From positions 62,001 through 126,000 of the forward strand of contig NZ_LGED01000200.1 in assembly GCF_001280085.1 (NCBI RefSeq): DNA of 64,000 nt. The letters are read 5' to 3'. A model generated the notes under the pieces. That model ran no database searches, had not been told where the DNA came from, and saw only the letters and a program-made list of their open reading frames with translations. The DNA is from Saccharothrix sp. NRRL B-16348. Lineage in GTDB: Bacteria > Actinomycetota > Actinomycetes > Mycobacteriales > Pseudonocardiaceae. The position numbers were made by a program, and so were the translations under genes. Positions 63,819 to 64,000 of this stretch are shown here, piece after piece. How positions within the stretch are numbered: the stretch's first letter is position 1; every line of letters begins with the position of its first letter.

Positions 63819-64000
63819 CTAGGGAGCTTGCACCAATCCTGCACCCACGTCCGTGGAAGGCAAGCCCAGCCGACGACCGGACTGCGCCAGCCTCGCCCAC
63901 AGCTCCCACCCACGCGCGTTGTGCTTCTCCGCGATGAGCGCGGCGACGCCCGCGACGTGCGGCGTGGCCATGCTCGTGCCCTGGATGCGCTTGTGCATGC
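63819..64000 (-). CDS. S8 (subtilisin-like) serine peptidase, C-terminal part only
   Basis: The last 60 codons are in the window; the rest lies beyond base 64000. The reading frame contains QGTSMATPHVAGVAALIAEK, the catalytic-Ser motif of subtilases (GTSMAxPH), followed by a helical tail (GWELWARLAQSGRRLG) and stop TAG. No C-terminal extension such as a P-domain or sortase motif is present. Substrate and localisation cannot be judged from this fragment. Confidence 0.88.
   Translation of the reverse strand, partial: MHKRIQGTSMATPHVAGVAALIAEKHNARGWELWARLAQSGRRLGLPSTDVGAGLVQAP

Noticed and set aside
1..64000. tRNA, rRNA, IS elements, integrases, prophage genes
   Set aside because: I saw no cloverleaf-like tRNA, rRNA segment, transposase or phage structural gene; absence by eye only, so a tRNA scan would be needed to confirm.

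Overview
The window is very GC-rich, gene-dense and strongly GC3-biased, with many GTG starts and ATGA/GTGA overlaps. Together with the gene content (actinobacterial SecA2, Asp23/Gls24 cluster, DUF3040, Spo0M, PucR- and XRE-type regulators, LCP protein, DUF6286-like protein) this points to an actinomycete, most likely a member of the Pseudonocardiales (Saccharothrix/Lentzea/Actinosynnema-like). That placement is an inference: no rRNA or tRNA gene was seen. It reads as chromosomal core and semi-core sequence. No phage, plasmid, IS element, integrase, CRISPR array or large biosynthetic cluster is visible.

Layout. 1-4.6 kb: 3' end of a secreted GH81 beta-1,3-glucanase with CBM6, a secreted DUF1996 protein, a DUF2238 membrane protein and a coiled-coil protein. 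4.6-5.5 kb: a largely non-coding stretch that holds a 33-codon cysteine-rich ORF. 5.5-12.3 kb: a TAP-like hydrolase apparently lacking its nucleophile, an EamA transporter, and a tightly overlapping minus-strand Asp23/Gls24 envelope cluster that runs into a LigC-type DNA ligase. 12.4-25.2 kb: RibD-like reductase and ZapE (divergent), a C39-fold protein without its catalytic Cys, an ABC-F ATPase, heme A synthase, a phosphatase, a ceramidase-fold protein, a DUF2252 protein, ornithine aminotransferase, PPK2, a Tat-exported lactonase-type protein and a secreted GDSL esterase. 25.3-31 kb: a HipA-like kinase with DUF3037, an LCP protein, and tandem MFS exporters divergent from a TetR regulator. 31.4-37.7 kb: a 3-hydroxybutyrate dehydrogenase / MHS transporter / PucR regulator unit, then a membrane protein and a secreted esterase. 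38-42 kb: SecA2 and small or unknown genes.

42-58 kb contains what looks like a local acyl-CoA regulon. A TetR gene (47938-48555) is divergent from an acyl-CoA dehydrogenase/thiolase/SDR operon. A 16-bp palindrome CTAAGC-N4-GCTTAG occurs twice between them. It recurs once just upstream of a fused biotin carboxylase-BCCP-carboxyltransferase gene (followed by an MHS transporter) and once upstream of an SDR/MaoC operon. Between the convergent glsB-like and tetR genes lies an inverted array of nine 20-bp units on an exact 22-bp period. The same stretch holds an uncharacterised three-gene surface operon (binding-protein-like, binding-protein-plus-VWA lipoprotein, membrane protein).

58-64 kb: an SDR/quinone-oxidoreductase operon behind a different TetR-type palindrome; a compact XRE-regulator locus with phased GTCTGG repeats and two tiny divergent genes, one encoding a membrane-anchored Cys-cluster peptide; a paralogue of the 3.9-kb coiled-coil protein; an MscS-related membrane protein; and an I9-like protein next to the end of a subtilisin-type protease cut by the window edge.
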